DNA of 64,000 nucleotides from Bog-756 sp963718405 (GTDB lineage Bacteria; Actinomycetota; Acidimicrobiia; Acidimicrobiales; RAAP-2). Made by a program: the position numbers and the translations under genes. Shown in pieces: positions 34,476 through 43,148 of this stretch (position 1 is its first letter; each line of letters opens with the position of its first letter). Where the stretch lies: the NCBI GenBank assembly GCA_963718405.1, contig CAVQYZ010000003.1, forward strand, positions 124,001 to 188,000, given 5' to 3'. The notes under the pieces are model-generated. The model made no database searches. It had not been told where the DNA came from and saw nothing but the letters and a program-made list of their open reading frames with translations.

Positions 34476-36616
34476 ATGACCCGTTTCGGGAGGATGTCCT
34501 GGCGGGCCATGATGACCCGAGCATCCCGTTGGCTGGCTGAGGCGTCCTATCTGCAGAAGTGGTTGATCCTGGGCGTTCTCATCGGGACAATGGCGGGGAT
34601 AGGCGCCATTGTCTTCTACGAGGCCCTTTCAGCCTGCACCCACTTTTTCCTTGGGACGCTGGCTGGGTACCAGGTCCCCACGCCCACGGGCGAAGGCGGT
34701 CACCGAGCCTCTGCCGCCTTCGCACGACCTTGGGCCATACCACTGGTAGTCGGTTTGGGTGCACTGCTCGGCGCCGTCCTCGTGTTCCGTTTCGCCCCTG
34801 AGGCGGAGGGCCACGGGACCGACGCTGCCATTTCCGCCGTCCACCACAATCCCCGGGGCATCCGCTTCCGGGCTGTGGTGGTAAAGATCGCGGCGTCCGC
34901 CCTTACTATCGGTTCGGGAGGATCCGGTGGCCGTGAGGGTCCGACCGGCCAGATCAGTGCTGGATTTGCATCTCTACTGGCTCGGGAGCTGGACCTCAGC
35001 CCCGCTGACGCCCGGATCGCAGTGGTCACCGGTATCGGTTCAGGGATCGGGGCCATCTTCGGAGCGCCACTGGGTGGCGCCGTACTCGCCACCGAGATCC
35101 TGTACCGTGACGACTTCGACTCAGAGGCGCTGCTGCCTAGCTTTGTGGCCTCAGTGGTTGGCTATGTGATCTTCGGGGCTTTCATCGGCTTCACGCCCAT
35201 CTTCGGTTTCGCCAGCAGCTACCACTTCACCAATGTGACCCATCTGATCTGGTTCGCCCTGATTGGCGTGTTGGGTGGACTGATCGGGCTGCTCTACGCC
35301 AAGAGCTTCTACGGCATAGCAGGCGTCTTCGAGAGGGTTCCTCTCCCTCGTTGGGTCAAGCCTGCTGTCGGCGGGGTCCTCGTGGGACTCATGGCCCTGG
35401 CCATTCCCGAAGTGCTCGGCACTGGGTATGGGTGGATACAACAGGGGCTCGGTCGCCAGCTGTCTGGCCCTCCCACTGTGGATCGTCCTGATCCTTCCCT
35501 TTGCCCGGATCCTGGCCACCGGCCTCTCCATCGGCTCGGGAGGGTCGGGAGGTATCTTCGGGCCGGGCATGGTCATCGGTGCGTTCATAGGGGCATCGAT
35601 CTGGAGGGTGTTCGAGCCGATCGTCCCGTCGATGGGTCACAGCCCGGCTCCATACGTGATCGTCGGAATGATGTGTTGCTTTGGCGGCATCTCGCGGGCC
35701 CCGTTGGCGGTCATGCTCATGGTGGCGGAGATGACCGGGAGCCTTTCCATCCTGGGCCCGGCGATGATCGCCGTCGGCTTGGCGTGGTTCATCGTCCGTC
35801 GCAGCGACGACACCATCTACCGCAGCCAGTTGAGATCCAGGGCCGATGCACCCGCCCAACGGCTGTTGGTCGGGATGCCGTTGTTGAGCCGCGTCCCGGT
35901 GCGACAGGCCATGGCGGTGCCCCGTCTTGTTGTGGAAGGTGGGATCTCCATTACCCTTGCCCGCCATCAGCTCGAAGAGCGCGGATTGCGTGGAGCCCCG
36001 GTGGTGGACGCGGAGGGCCGATTCGAGGGGATCGCTCTCGAGCAATCGCCTTGGGGGACGTGGGTCACTGGACGACCGCCGGGTCGATGGTGTCGTCGAA
36101 ACCTCGGCGCCCACGGTGGCGGTGTCCGCCAACCTCGATGTCGCCGTCGACGCCATCATCATCGCTAGCCAGCATTGGGTGGCGGTACTCGACAGTGAGC
36201 GCATGGTGGTGGGGACAATCGCCGTCTCTGACGTGCTCCGTGGTTATCGGCTCGGACTCCTCGCCAGCCTGCATGAGGTGGATCCGGGGGGTGACGAGGG
36301 GAGCTCGGGCCGAGTCTTCGTCGACTTTGGCTCGCGGTTGGCCGATCGGGACCTGCGTGACGCCGGACTGCCCCCGAGCGTCATCGTCACCACCATCCAG
36401 AGGAATGGAGACCTGGTGGTGCCGAACGGAGACACGGTGCTCCTTCCAGGTGACGAACTGGTGGTCATCGGCACTGCTGGTGACATGGAAGCCGTACGTG
36501 CCCTAGCGGTGGCCCGCGCCAGCAGGTCCATCCCGTCCGCCGAGAAGGCCCTTGCTGACACTCCAGAAACGTCGATGACAGAACAGCAAAACCCGAATCT
36601 GGGAAGGCCCGGCTAA
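34476..36616 (+). CDS. ClC-family chloride channel/transporter with CBS pair and TrkA-C domain; two +1 frameshifts as sequenced
   Basis: Reconstructed length about 712 residues. The first part has the ClC selectivity motifs GSGGSGGREGP (with the gating glutamate) and, after the first break, GSGGSGGIFGPGMVIG. Two CBS repeats follow (about RQAMAVPRLVVEGG and VSANLDVAVDAIII), then a TrkA-C-like domain (DLRDAGLPPSVIVTTIQR). Breaks: near 35463 (GRQL to LALPLWIVLIL) and near 36045 (ALEQ to RLGGRGSLDDRR); both need one base skipped. It follows marR by 17 bases. The two +1 slips with intact motifs suggest assembly insertions rather than decay. Confidence 0.85.
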
Positions 36617-36679
36617 AGGTCGCTGACGACGTTGGTGCGTCGGGGGTAAGACCACCGCGATGTGTATCCGCACTGCTGA

Positions 36680-37100
36680 CGGACCTTTGAATCACTGGAG
36701 TCGACGAGCATCTGAAGATGCTGAGACTCTCGGCCAGCGAATTGATGCAAGACGAGAGCCCGCTTGCGAGTCTCGATCTGGCCGGGTTGGAGAGCTTACG
36801 GAGCATCTGCTCCTCCACGGGCATGGACTGAATTGTCAGATGACCTCAGAGTTCACCGACCAGCCTCTGTGAGTTCAGCTTGGAGGACACGTTGGTGTTG
36901 TGGATGAGGACGCCTCACCACAAACTCGAGTCTCTCCAGTTCTTGTAGAACGGCGTGCATGCTCTGTGGCGTCACGAATGCCCGACGAGCGAGGTCGGCA
37001 TTCGAGAGACCGGGCTCTTCATCCCAGCGACGAGGACGGCGAACTGGGTCACCGTGAGATCGTGAGATCCGAGAGCATCGGCTGTAGCGTCGGGCTGGGC
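36680..37100 (-). pseudogene. Remnant of a second MarR-family regulator
   Basis: Fragments of one MarR fold sit in different frames: DLTVTQFAVLVA near 37040, then WDEEPGLSNADLARRAFVTP to RRPHPQHQRVLQAELTEAGR (about 36850-37015), then VEEQMLRKLSNPARSRLAS (about 36750-36800). Going from the first to the second needs a lost base, and the third is reached only past in-frame stops. No clean N-terminus. This one looks like a decayed gene. Boundaries are approximate. Confidence 0.65.
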
Positions 37101-37111
37101 ACCCCCAAGTG

Positions 37112-37726
37112 TCAGCGTTTGATACCGATGCTCTTGCCTTCGGTGTACCGGATCGGCTCCTCCAGCGTGTCGACGAGGAATTGATCCCGGTCACCTCGTT
37201 CCCATGCCTCCTTCAACCCCGGCGCCGCCAGGTCGAAGTCCGGCCGAATTTTTTTGAATACGCCCCTTAGGTCGACGTGGAGCTCTGCCATGGTGGGTCG
37301 GCCCCAATACCAGTATCCGTTGTAGATCTTGAAGATCTTGAGCCCGGGTTCGAGGACGAAGGTATGGGGGATCATCGGATCGTGCGGCTCATCCGTGAAC
37401 TCTTTGATGTCCAGATCCTTCTGGACCACCCGATCGGGGTCCGACAGGAACGGCCAGGTGGCGCCCAGCGCGTCCCGGAACTCATTGATGTTCAACTGAT
37501 TGTCGGTCGAGATGAGTGCCAGTCGCGTGTAAGCGTTCCTGAACTCGGGATATACGCTCACCAGTTGCCCCACGAACTGATGCTCTTTGGGATCGAAGCC
37601 GCCACGGGACAGATGGAGCACCATGGGGTTGCCCCCCTGAAGCTCCGACAGGGACCGCCGATGGCCGGATTGATCGGCGAGCTCGTAGTCGGGGAACGTC
37701 TCGCCTTCACGGATGTCGCTGCGCAT
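37112..37726 (-). CDS. Redoxin/peroxiredoxin-fold protein without the peroxidatic cysteine
   Basis: A 204-residue thioredoxin-fold protein: EGETFPDYELADQSG, then LHLSRGGFDPKEHQF where peroxiredoxins have the active Cys, LISTDNQLNINEFRDALG, PHTFVLEPGLKIFKIYNGYW and WGRPTMAELH. The aspartate in GFDPKE takes the cysteine position, and no cysteine is visible in the protein from this start, so thiol peroxidase activity is not expected. ATG 37726 has GGAGG upstream; the longer frame is rejected. It lies 58 bases downstream of the tetR stop on the same strand. Confidence 0.8.
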   Translation of the reverse strand: MRSDIREGETFPDYELADQSGHRRSLSELQGGNPMVLHLSRGGFDPKEHQFVGQLVSVYPEFRNAYTRLALISTDNQLNINEFRDALGATWPFLSDPDRVVQKDLDIKEFTDEPHDPMIPHTFVLEPGLKIFKIYNGYWYWGRPTMAELHVDLRGVFKKIRPDFDLAAPGLKEAWERGDRDQFLVDTLEEPIRYTEGKSIGIKR

Positions 37727-37784
37727 GTGGCCTCCAAACTCGAAAGGGTCAGGTCCAAAGATCCCACAAGATTCCAACAGATGT

Positions 37785-38498
37785 TCAAGTCGGTTGCTGG
37801 CGTCGCTCGGACTCAGCCATTTCCCAGGTCCACTCCGGTAGCCCTCCTGGCTTTGCGCCACTCAGACCGGTTCGGCCTACGGCGCCTGGTCGCCGGTGGG
37901 GTTTGACCGACGGATTGCCCTTTGAGACGGATATCGATGGCCGATCGAGGAGCGAGGTCTGCTCGAGGAGCGTGGTGAAGAGCTCAAATGCCCGGGTGGT
38001 TCCGGAAGTGTCGCCGGACGCCAAAAGGTCGAGGAGCAGGCCCCGGGTGACTGCCAAGCTCAGGCGAGCAACGGTCCGCGCCTCTGCCTCGTCGACCCCG
38101 GCGCCGATCACCGATTCGGCGATAGGGGAGAGCCAACCCTCCAGAGCCTCTTGCAAGAACCCCTCGGTACCCGGGCGGCCCAGCAGCGCGTGCGAGTAGA
38201 TCTCGAAGAACAGGCGCTCCTGGGTTCGCAACGACGGATCCGCCAACCGATCCCATAGCCGACGAGCGTCGGTCACCGACAAAGCGGCATCGCCGAGCAT
38301 CTGACGCTCGCGCCGCTCGACTTCGCGGACAACCGCAACGAGCAATCCCTCCCGCGACCCGAAGTGATAAATGATCATCCGGTGGCTCGTGCCGATTGCC
38401 GCCGCGATCTCCCGCAGGCTGAGGTCCACGACCCCCCTGCGCAGGGCGTGCTCAACGGCAGCATCGAGTATCCGCTCTCGAGCTTGCGAACTGGCCAC
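37785..38498 (-). CDS. TetR-family transcriptional regulator
   Basis: A 237-residue protein: N-terminal HTH ARERILDAAVEHALRRG to LREIAAAIGTSHRMIIYHFG (about 6-50), followed by a helical ligand domain and a loose Pro/Gly-rich tail of about 40 residues. Divergent from the SRPBCC gene, with a long palindrome in the 56-bp gap that it very likely binds. The redoxin gene follows downstream. Confidence 0.9.
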   Translation of the reverse strand: MASSQARERILDAAVEHALRRGVVDLSLREIAAAIGTSHRMIIYHFGSREGLLVAVVREVERRERQMLGDAALSVTDARRLWDRLADPSLRTQERLFFEIYSHALLGRPGTEGFLQEALEGWLSPIAESVIGAGVDEAEARTVARLSLAVTRGLLLDLLASGDTSGTTRAFELFTTLLEQTSLLDRPSISVSKGNPSVKPHRRPGAVGRTGLSGAKPGGLPEWTWEMAESERRQQPT

Positions 38499-38506
38499 AA
38501 CTCACC

Positions 38507-38536
38507 GTACCATCTGGTACATGTACCAAGTGGTAC
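38507..38536. promoter_or_regulatory. 30-bp near-perfect palindromic operator (TetR/SRPBCC divergent promoter)
   Basis: From 38507 to 38536 the sequence is a nearly perfect inverted repeat built from GTACCA...TGGTAC outside and GGTACATGTACC in the centre; only the inner spacers (TCT against AAG) break the symmetry. It starts nine bases from the TetR start and lies 18 bases before the SRPBCC start. Four GTAC half-sites suggest two TetR dimers. Confidence 0.75.
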
Positions 38537-38554
38537 AGGAAAGGAGACAAAGGG

Positions 38555-38998
38555 GTGAGCCAGCTATCGGTGGAAGCGGAGGGGACGACGCGAGCGGGTC
38601 CCGAGCTCGTGTGGGCGCTCGTGTCCAATGCCAACACGTACAAGGAATGGGGCCCATGGACCGATGGCGGGTACCGCCCGCCGGCCACAGGTCCTTCCCG
38701 GAAAGGTTCGATCCAATGGTTCCGATACGGGCGCCGCACGACCAGTGTCGAGGAGATTTTGGAAGTCGAAGAGCCCCGACGCCTTGTCTACAGGGTGGTC
38801 AGCGGCCTTCCGGTGAAGAACTACCGGGCGGAGGTGACGCTGACGCCGTCCCCGTCAGGCGGTGTGTCGATTCACTGGTCGGCGACTTGGGACAACACAC
38901 TGATGGGCAAGATGGTGCGCCGAAGCTTGCGGAAGATCTACCCCGAGGTCGTCGGTGCGTTGGTCGCTGCGGCCGATGATCACGCTCCCTCAACATAG
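38555..38998 (+). CDS. SRPBCC (START-like) family protein
   Basis: A 147-residue polyketide-cyclase/START-like fold: VEAEGTTRAGPELVWALVSN, YKEWGPWTDGGY, EEILEVEEPRRLVYRVVSG and HWSATWDNTLMGKMV. Such proteins bind hydrophobic ligands. GTG 38555 preceded by AAGGAG. Divergent from TetR, which probably represses it; its ligand may be related to the TetR effector (inference). Confidence 0.85.
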   Translation: MSQLSVEAEGTTRAGPELVWALVSNANTYKEWGPWTDGGYRPPATGPSRKGSIQWFRYGRRTTSVEEILEVEEPRRLVYRVVSGLPVKNYRAEVTLTPSPSGGVSIHWSATWDNTLMGKMVRRSLRKIYPEVVGALVAAADDHAPST

Positions 38999-39222
38999 GC
39001 AGCAGTATCCGATCGATCGGATAACGACTTGGAAGGTCGGTGCGGAGTTCCCACGAAAGCGGGGGGCTAACCCGACCTCCTGCCACCAGCTAGCCCTATT
39101 CCAGATGTGGGCCGACTGATCTACCCTGGGCTTATGGCGACAACGGGGAGCATCCGATGGGCCGTATCGTATGTGCGCGTCCGGAATGTTCTCGACGAGC
39201 GGCGAACAGCTAGAAGAGTTTC

Positions 39223-40177
39223 GTGGTCTATCTCCTAGCGGCTGTCTGTGCATTGGCGAACGCACTCAGCAGCATTTTCGAACGGATGGGAGTGGAGAAT
39301 GCTCCGAAAGACGCCACCCTCCGGCTCAGTTTGTTAGCCCATGCCCTGAAGCGGGGGATCTGGTTGCTGGGGCTCGGGATCATTGTGGCGTCGTTTCTGC
39401 TACAGGCCGTCGCCTTGCACCTTGGAAGCCTGTCTCAGGTGCAGCCCATTCTTACCGCCGAATTGGTGTTTCTAGTCTTTCTGTTGGCCACGTGGTTTCG
39501 GTTCCGTATCGGGATCTCGGAATGGATCGCTTGCATAGCCGCCGCTGGTGGACTCGCCGGGTTTCTCGTATTCGCAGAGCCTGTCGGGGGAAACCTTCAG
39601 CCGACACTGAGCAATTGGATCATCACGGCCTCAGTATGCGGTGGGGTCATCCTCGCAATGGTGGCACTCGCCCTGCGAGGGCCTCGGTGGTGGCGCGCCG
39701 CCATGTTCGGTGCGGCAGGAGCGGTTGGGTTTGCCTTGACCGCTTCGTTCATCAAAACGGTCGGTGACTACGTGGCGATCGACTGGACACAGATGTTCGG
39801 CCATTGGCAGACATACGCGTCTGGTGGTCTCTGGAGTCGGATCGTTGTTTCTGGCACAAAATGCCTATCACGCCGGGCCTATCGCTTCGTCACAGACCGC
39901 CCTGGTACTTGTGGACCCGTTGGCCAGCATTGCTATTGGCATCGCCCTCTTCGGGGACACCTTGAGGACCTCGGGTGCTTACGGCCCTCTCGAAGCGTTG
40001 TCGCTGCTGGTGATGTTCAGCGGAGCCGTCTTCATCGCCCACTCAAAACTGGTGTCAGGCATGAAAGGAGACAAAGAACAGTACGGAGAAATGTTGTCTA
40101 TCCGGTCGCGTTCGAAGCGACTGGCTGGGGCGGTAGCCCCTAGGTCAACTGATGTTGTCGAAGAAGTCTCGCCTTAA
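39223..40177 (+). CDS. DMT-superfamily (EamA-like) membrane protein; one +1 frameshift as sequenced
   Basis: About 318 residues after correction, with eight to ten hydrophobic helices: VYLLAAVCALANALSSIFER first, then SQVQPILTAELVFLVFLLAT, and after the break GSLFLAQNAYHAGPIASSQT, PLASIAIGIALFGDTL and ALSLLVMFSGAVFIAH. The break lies at about 39820, where skipping one T restores the frame. The SQVQPILTAEL pattern is typical of actinobacterial DMT proteins of unknown substrate. GTG start. Confidence 0.82.
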
Positions 40178-40378
40178 GCGACCGAGCCCCCATTACGCGG
40201 AAAAGCGCCAGCATGGTGAGCCAGCCAGGACCTCAAGATCCCACCACAGGTCAGACGGAAACTCCTGTCGGTCGGAGCGTTAGATCGACCAAACGGATAA
40301 AATTCTCGAGGCGCTCCGTGAACAACGCGAGTCAGCCGATTTGTCCCAGGGTAACCAACTGTAAGGAGAGGGCTCAGG

Positions 40379-40645
40379 ATGTCCGAACGATTGAGTGCCG
40401 CCGAGCAGGGCCGATTGAGCGAGGACGAGTTCGCCTTCCCGGAACAACGCAAGGAGCCGCTAGTCGACGCAAGTCACGTCCGGAACGCAGTTGCCCGGTT
40501 CGATCAGGTAGAAGGCGTTAGCGACGCTGAACGCGACAGAGCGTGGCAGCGCATCGTGGAGGCTGCCAAGAGGTTCGACGTACAGATTTCCGAACAGAGT
40601 TGGCGTGATTTGCGTCACGGCGGCGAACCCCCTGGGAAAGCTTGA
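40379..40645 (+). CDS. Small conserved protein (DUF6582-like)
   Basis: An 88-residue soluble, charged protein with FAFPEQRKEPLVDASHVRNA and FDQVEGVSDAERDRAWQRI, a pattern I associate with small actinobacterial stress-related DUF6582 proteins. Function unknown. ATG 40379 with AAGGAGAGG about ten bases upstream. Stands alone between two non-coding gaps of 80-200 bases. Confidence 0.7.
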   Translation: MSERLSAAEQGRLSEDEFAFPEQRKEPLVDASHVRNAVARFDQVEGVSDAERDRAWQRIVEAAKRFDVQISEQSWRDLRHGGEPPGKA

Positions 40646-40725
40646 GGCGCCGGGGTCAAGATTTGGGTCATGCCTCTCGGGTGTTGTGGAGAATGTCGGC
40701 CTGCCTGACGAGCCGATAAATGTGA

Positions 40726-41019
40726 CTATTCCACGACATGGAACTCGATCCGGTGCAGGACCGTGTCGTCATGGATCGGCCCAGCATGGGCGGCCCGTCG
40801 CCGAAGTGATTCCAGATCTGCCTCGCCGGCTCGGCGGATGTCGGCTTCGTCGATGAAGGCGAAAGGGATCAGTTCGACCGAGTCAACCTCGACCTGACCA
40901 TCGGCTACACGGTAGCGGCCACCAGGCTTCACCTGGGGACGTCGCCACAGGCGGAATGAGACCGTTATGTCGCCTGACAACACGGAAGGGCGAAGTTCCG
41001 GGCTGAATTGCATGTGCAC
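40726..41019 (-). CDS. Small ASCH-like domain protein
   Basis: A 97-residue protein: FRLWRRPQVKPGGRYRVADG, VEVDSVELIPFAFIDEADIR and the repeated His/Asp-rich end ESLRRRAAHAGPIHDDTVLH. The KPGGRYRV-VDSVEL arrangement fits the ASCH beta-barrel (nucleic-acid-associated), but I cannot assign a function. ATG 41019. Confidence 0.65.
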   Translation of the reverse strand: MHMQFSPELRPSVLSGDITVSFRLWRRPQVKPGGRYRVADGQVEVDSVELIPFAFIDEADIRRAGEADLESLRRRAAHAGPIHDDTVLHRIEFHVVE

Positions 41020-41212
41020 ACGCTAGGGGACTGGCCGCCCAATCCGAACCGTAGGGCGTCGGCTGCAGGAGCGCTCCCGTCGGGTCCTCGGGTCGCCCTC
41101 GCTCTGAGCGGTAGGCAGCTGAGAGTGACCTGCGGGATTGTTTCGACCGGTTCTGCAACCACGCGAGAGCCCTGTTCACCGTTGGGCCTGCTCACGATCG
41201 TGCAGGCCGAGG

Positions 41213-41647
41213 TCAGCGGGTTGCGCTGGTCACCCATGGGCCGATGCCGCCGATCCGGGTGATTGAGTAGCGCACGATGAAGCCAGGCTCTGCCCCTTCC
41301 GGAACGGGCAACTCGGCGGCAGGTGAGACGTAGACCTTCGCGTGTCTGGCCATCAGATCCCAGATGCGACCGCTGGGTTCCACCGTCGCCTGGGCGTAGA
41401 CAACCGCGTAGGGATTGATCCAGAGCCCGGGTTCTCGTGGTCCATCAAACGACAGCGCAACCCGGGGATCGCGTCTGATGTTTCGGAGTTTGACGTTGTC
41501 CCTCATGTGGGTGCTGACCAGTTCGTCGCCGTCCAACCCCACCCAGATGACCGTTACCTGAGGGCTCCCGTCGGGGTTGATCGTGCTCAGGTGAGCCATC
41601 GGTCCGGACTCGATGAGGTCGCGGAGCTCAGTCGATAGTTCCGGCAT
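41213..41647 (-). CDS. PPOX-class flavin/F420-dependent oxidoreductase
   Basis: A 144-residue split beta-barrel: ELRDLIESGPMAHLSTINPD, SPQVTVIWVGLDGDELVSTH, KLRNIRRDPRVALSF and VYAQATVEPSGRIWDLM. The pattern belongs to actinobacterial PPOX proteins that use FMN or F420. ATG 41647 chosen because it starts at the fold; the extension upstream is Arg/Ser-rich. Substrate unknown. Confidence 0.85.
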   Translation of the reverse strand: MPELSTELRDLIESGPMAHLSTINPDGSPQVTVIWVGLDGDELVSTHMRDNVKLRNIRRDPRVALSFDGPREPGLWINPYAVVYAQATVEPSGRIWDLMARHAKVYVSPAAELPVPEGAEPGFIVRYSITRIGGIGPWVTSATR

Positions 41648-41794
41648 GGCCCTAGCGGAGCGACTTTCGAGACAACTTGCCGTCTCGGATGGGCGGACGA
41701 GCGTCGACTGTGGACAAGGTGAAGTCCTTCTCATCCTTTGCGGCGTCACAGGTCCGCTCGAATGTGGGCAGACGCCGGAAATCGAGCATCGTTC

Positions 41795-42268
41795 TCACCG
41801 GTGGCCCATCTCGATAGGCGCCAGAGATTGGCCGGTTCTCCATACGGTGCGAGGGGCGAACCGCTCGAAGCGCCACCCCTTGCTGGTCCGGACAGCATCA
41901 GCATCCAAGACGTTGGCGGCAATCAGTGAGTCCGGCGGGTTCTGACCGGGGTGGACATGGATGGCGATCAGTCGGGCGGTTAGATAGGCGTGCTCGCCCT
42001 CGAATCTGACGCAATGGTTGGTGCTGAAGTGCAAGGTGCGCTCCCAGCGGTCCATGACCAGGCGGTGGGCGGCAGCGACCTCCTCGATGCCCTCGAGCAC
42101 GGCGATCTCATGCTCCAGTCGCACGTCCTCGGTGAACAACGAACGGGCCCACTCCTCGTCGAAGCTACTGGGCTCATCGAGGGTGTTGACGTAGTGATCG
42201 ACCAGCGCCACCACCCGCTGATGCTGGATGAGATCTCGAAGTTCCTGCTGATCTGGCGGCTCGCCCAT
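41795..42268 (-). CDS. SnoaL-like/NTF2-fold protein
   Basis: A 157-residue protein with QHQRVVALVDHYVNTLDE, EEWARSLFTEDVRLEHEIAV, HRLVMDRWERTLHFSTNHCV and DAVRTSKGWRFERFAPRTVW, a typical SnoaL-like cone. ATG 42268 has AAGGGA six bases upstream and is preferred to the longer frame; ATG 42298 is an alternative. Divergent from the TetR gene at 42374 with operator-like repeats between. Confidence 0.8.
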   Translation of the reverse strand: MGEPPDQQELRDLIQHQRVVALVDHYVNTLDEPSSFDEEWARSLFTEDVRLEHEIAVLEGIEEVAAAHRLVMDRWERTLHFSTNHCVRFEGEHAYLTARLIAIHVHPGQNPPDSLIAANVLDADAVRTSKGWRFERFAPRTVWRTGQSLAPIEMGHR

Positions 42269-42301
42269 TGGGTCCCTTCGTGGTTTGTACCAAGCCATAA
42301 G

Positions 42302-42347
42302 CGGAACGGCTGCCCCGGTTACACTATACGGAACGGTCGCCCCGGTT
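42302..42347. promoter_or_regulatory. Two 19-bp direct repeats, candidate TetR operators
   Basis: CGGAACGG..GCCCCGGTT occurs at 42302-42320 and 42329-42347 (17 of 19 identical), 27 bp apart centre to centre, with TATACG between them as a possible -10. The pair lies between the divergent SnoaL-like and TetR genes. Confidence 0.5.
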
Positions 42348-42373
42348 GCCAGGGGTGTGGGAAGGTTTGTCCG

Positions 42374-42973
42374 ATGGCTCGACTCGACACTCCGGTGACC
42401 GGAAGCAAGACCGCCTCCGTCGACGTTTCGCAGGACCGCCCGCTCCGTGCCGATGCGCGGCGCAACCGGGAACGCGTGCTCATGGCCGCCCGGGTGGCAT
42501 TTGCCGCCGACGGCTCGCACGCCTCGCTCGATGAGATCGCTCGTGGTGCCGGCGTTGGTGCCGGGACGGTATATCGGCATTTCCCGACCAAAGAAGCCCT
42601 GTTCGAAGCCGTCGTACTCAACCGAATCGCAGAGTTGGTGGCGGAGGCCCGGGCACGTTCAGACGATCCGGATCCTGGCCGCGCCTTCTCGTCGTTCGTC
42701 GAGCTCTTGGCACGCGAAGGAGCACTGAAGCGTGATCTCGTCGAGACCCTTAGCCCGGACGGGATTCACCTTCGGCTCGGGGAGGCGCCAGTGTTCCAAA
42801 CACTCATCGATGTCCTGGGTGAGTTACTGGGCCGCGCCCAGCGCGCCGGCGCGGTGCGGAGGGATATCACCGTCAACGACGTCATGGTGGTTCTGACCGG
42901 GGCCGCCTATGCGATCTGCCACGCACGAGGGGACGAGGAGCGGTCCGGCTCGACTTCTCGCCATCATGTGTGA
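42374..42973 (+). CDS. TetR-family transcriptional regulator
   Basis: A 199-residue protein: HTH at about 28-75 (RRNRERVLMAARVAFAADGS, SLDEIARGAGVGAGTVYRHF) followed by a helical domain with FSSFVELLAREGALKRDLVE, as in actinobacterial TetR proteins controlling neighbouring small enzymes. ATG 42374 with GGGAAGG upstream. Expected to control itself and the divergent SnoaL-like gene. Confidence 0.9.
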   Translation: MARLDTPVTGSKTASVDVSQDRPLRADARRNRERVLMAARVAFAADGSHASLDEIARGAGVGAGTVYRHFPTKEALFEAVVLNRIAELVAEARARSDDPDPGRAFSSFVELLAREGALKRDLVETLSPDGIHLRLGEAPVFQTLIDVLGELLGRAQRAGAVRRDITVNDVMVVLTGAAYAICHARGDEERSGSTSRHHV

Positions 42974-43148
42974 CGGCCTGCGAGCTCACCGCACCTCTGA
43001 AGGTGCATAGCCAGGGCCGAATCGAACGGATTAGCGGCAGATTATCCCGGGTTGGGTGGACTCGGGAGGATTCGACCGCCAGTTGCCGGTAAATTTGGGT
43101 AGGTATGGCGGATGACGGACTAGAGCCCTGCTGAAAGGGGATGTTGCC

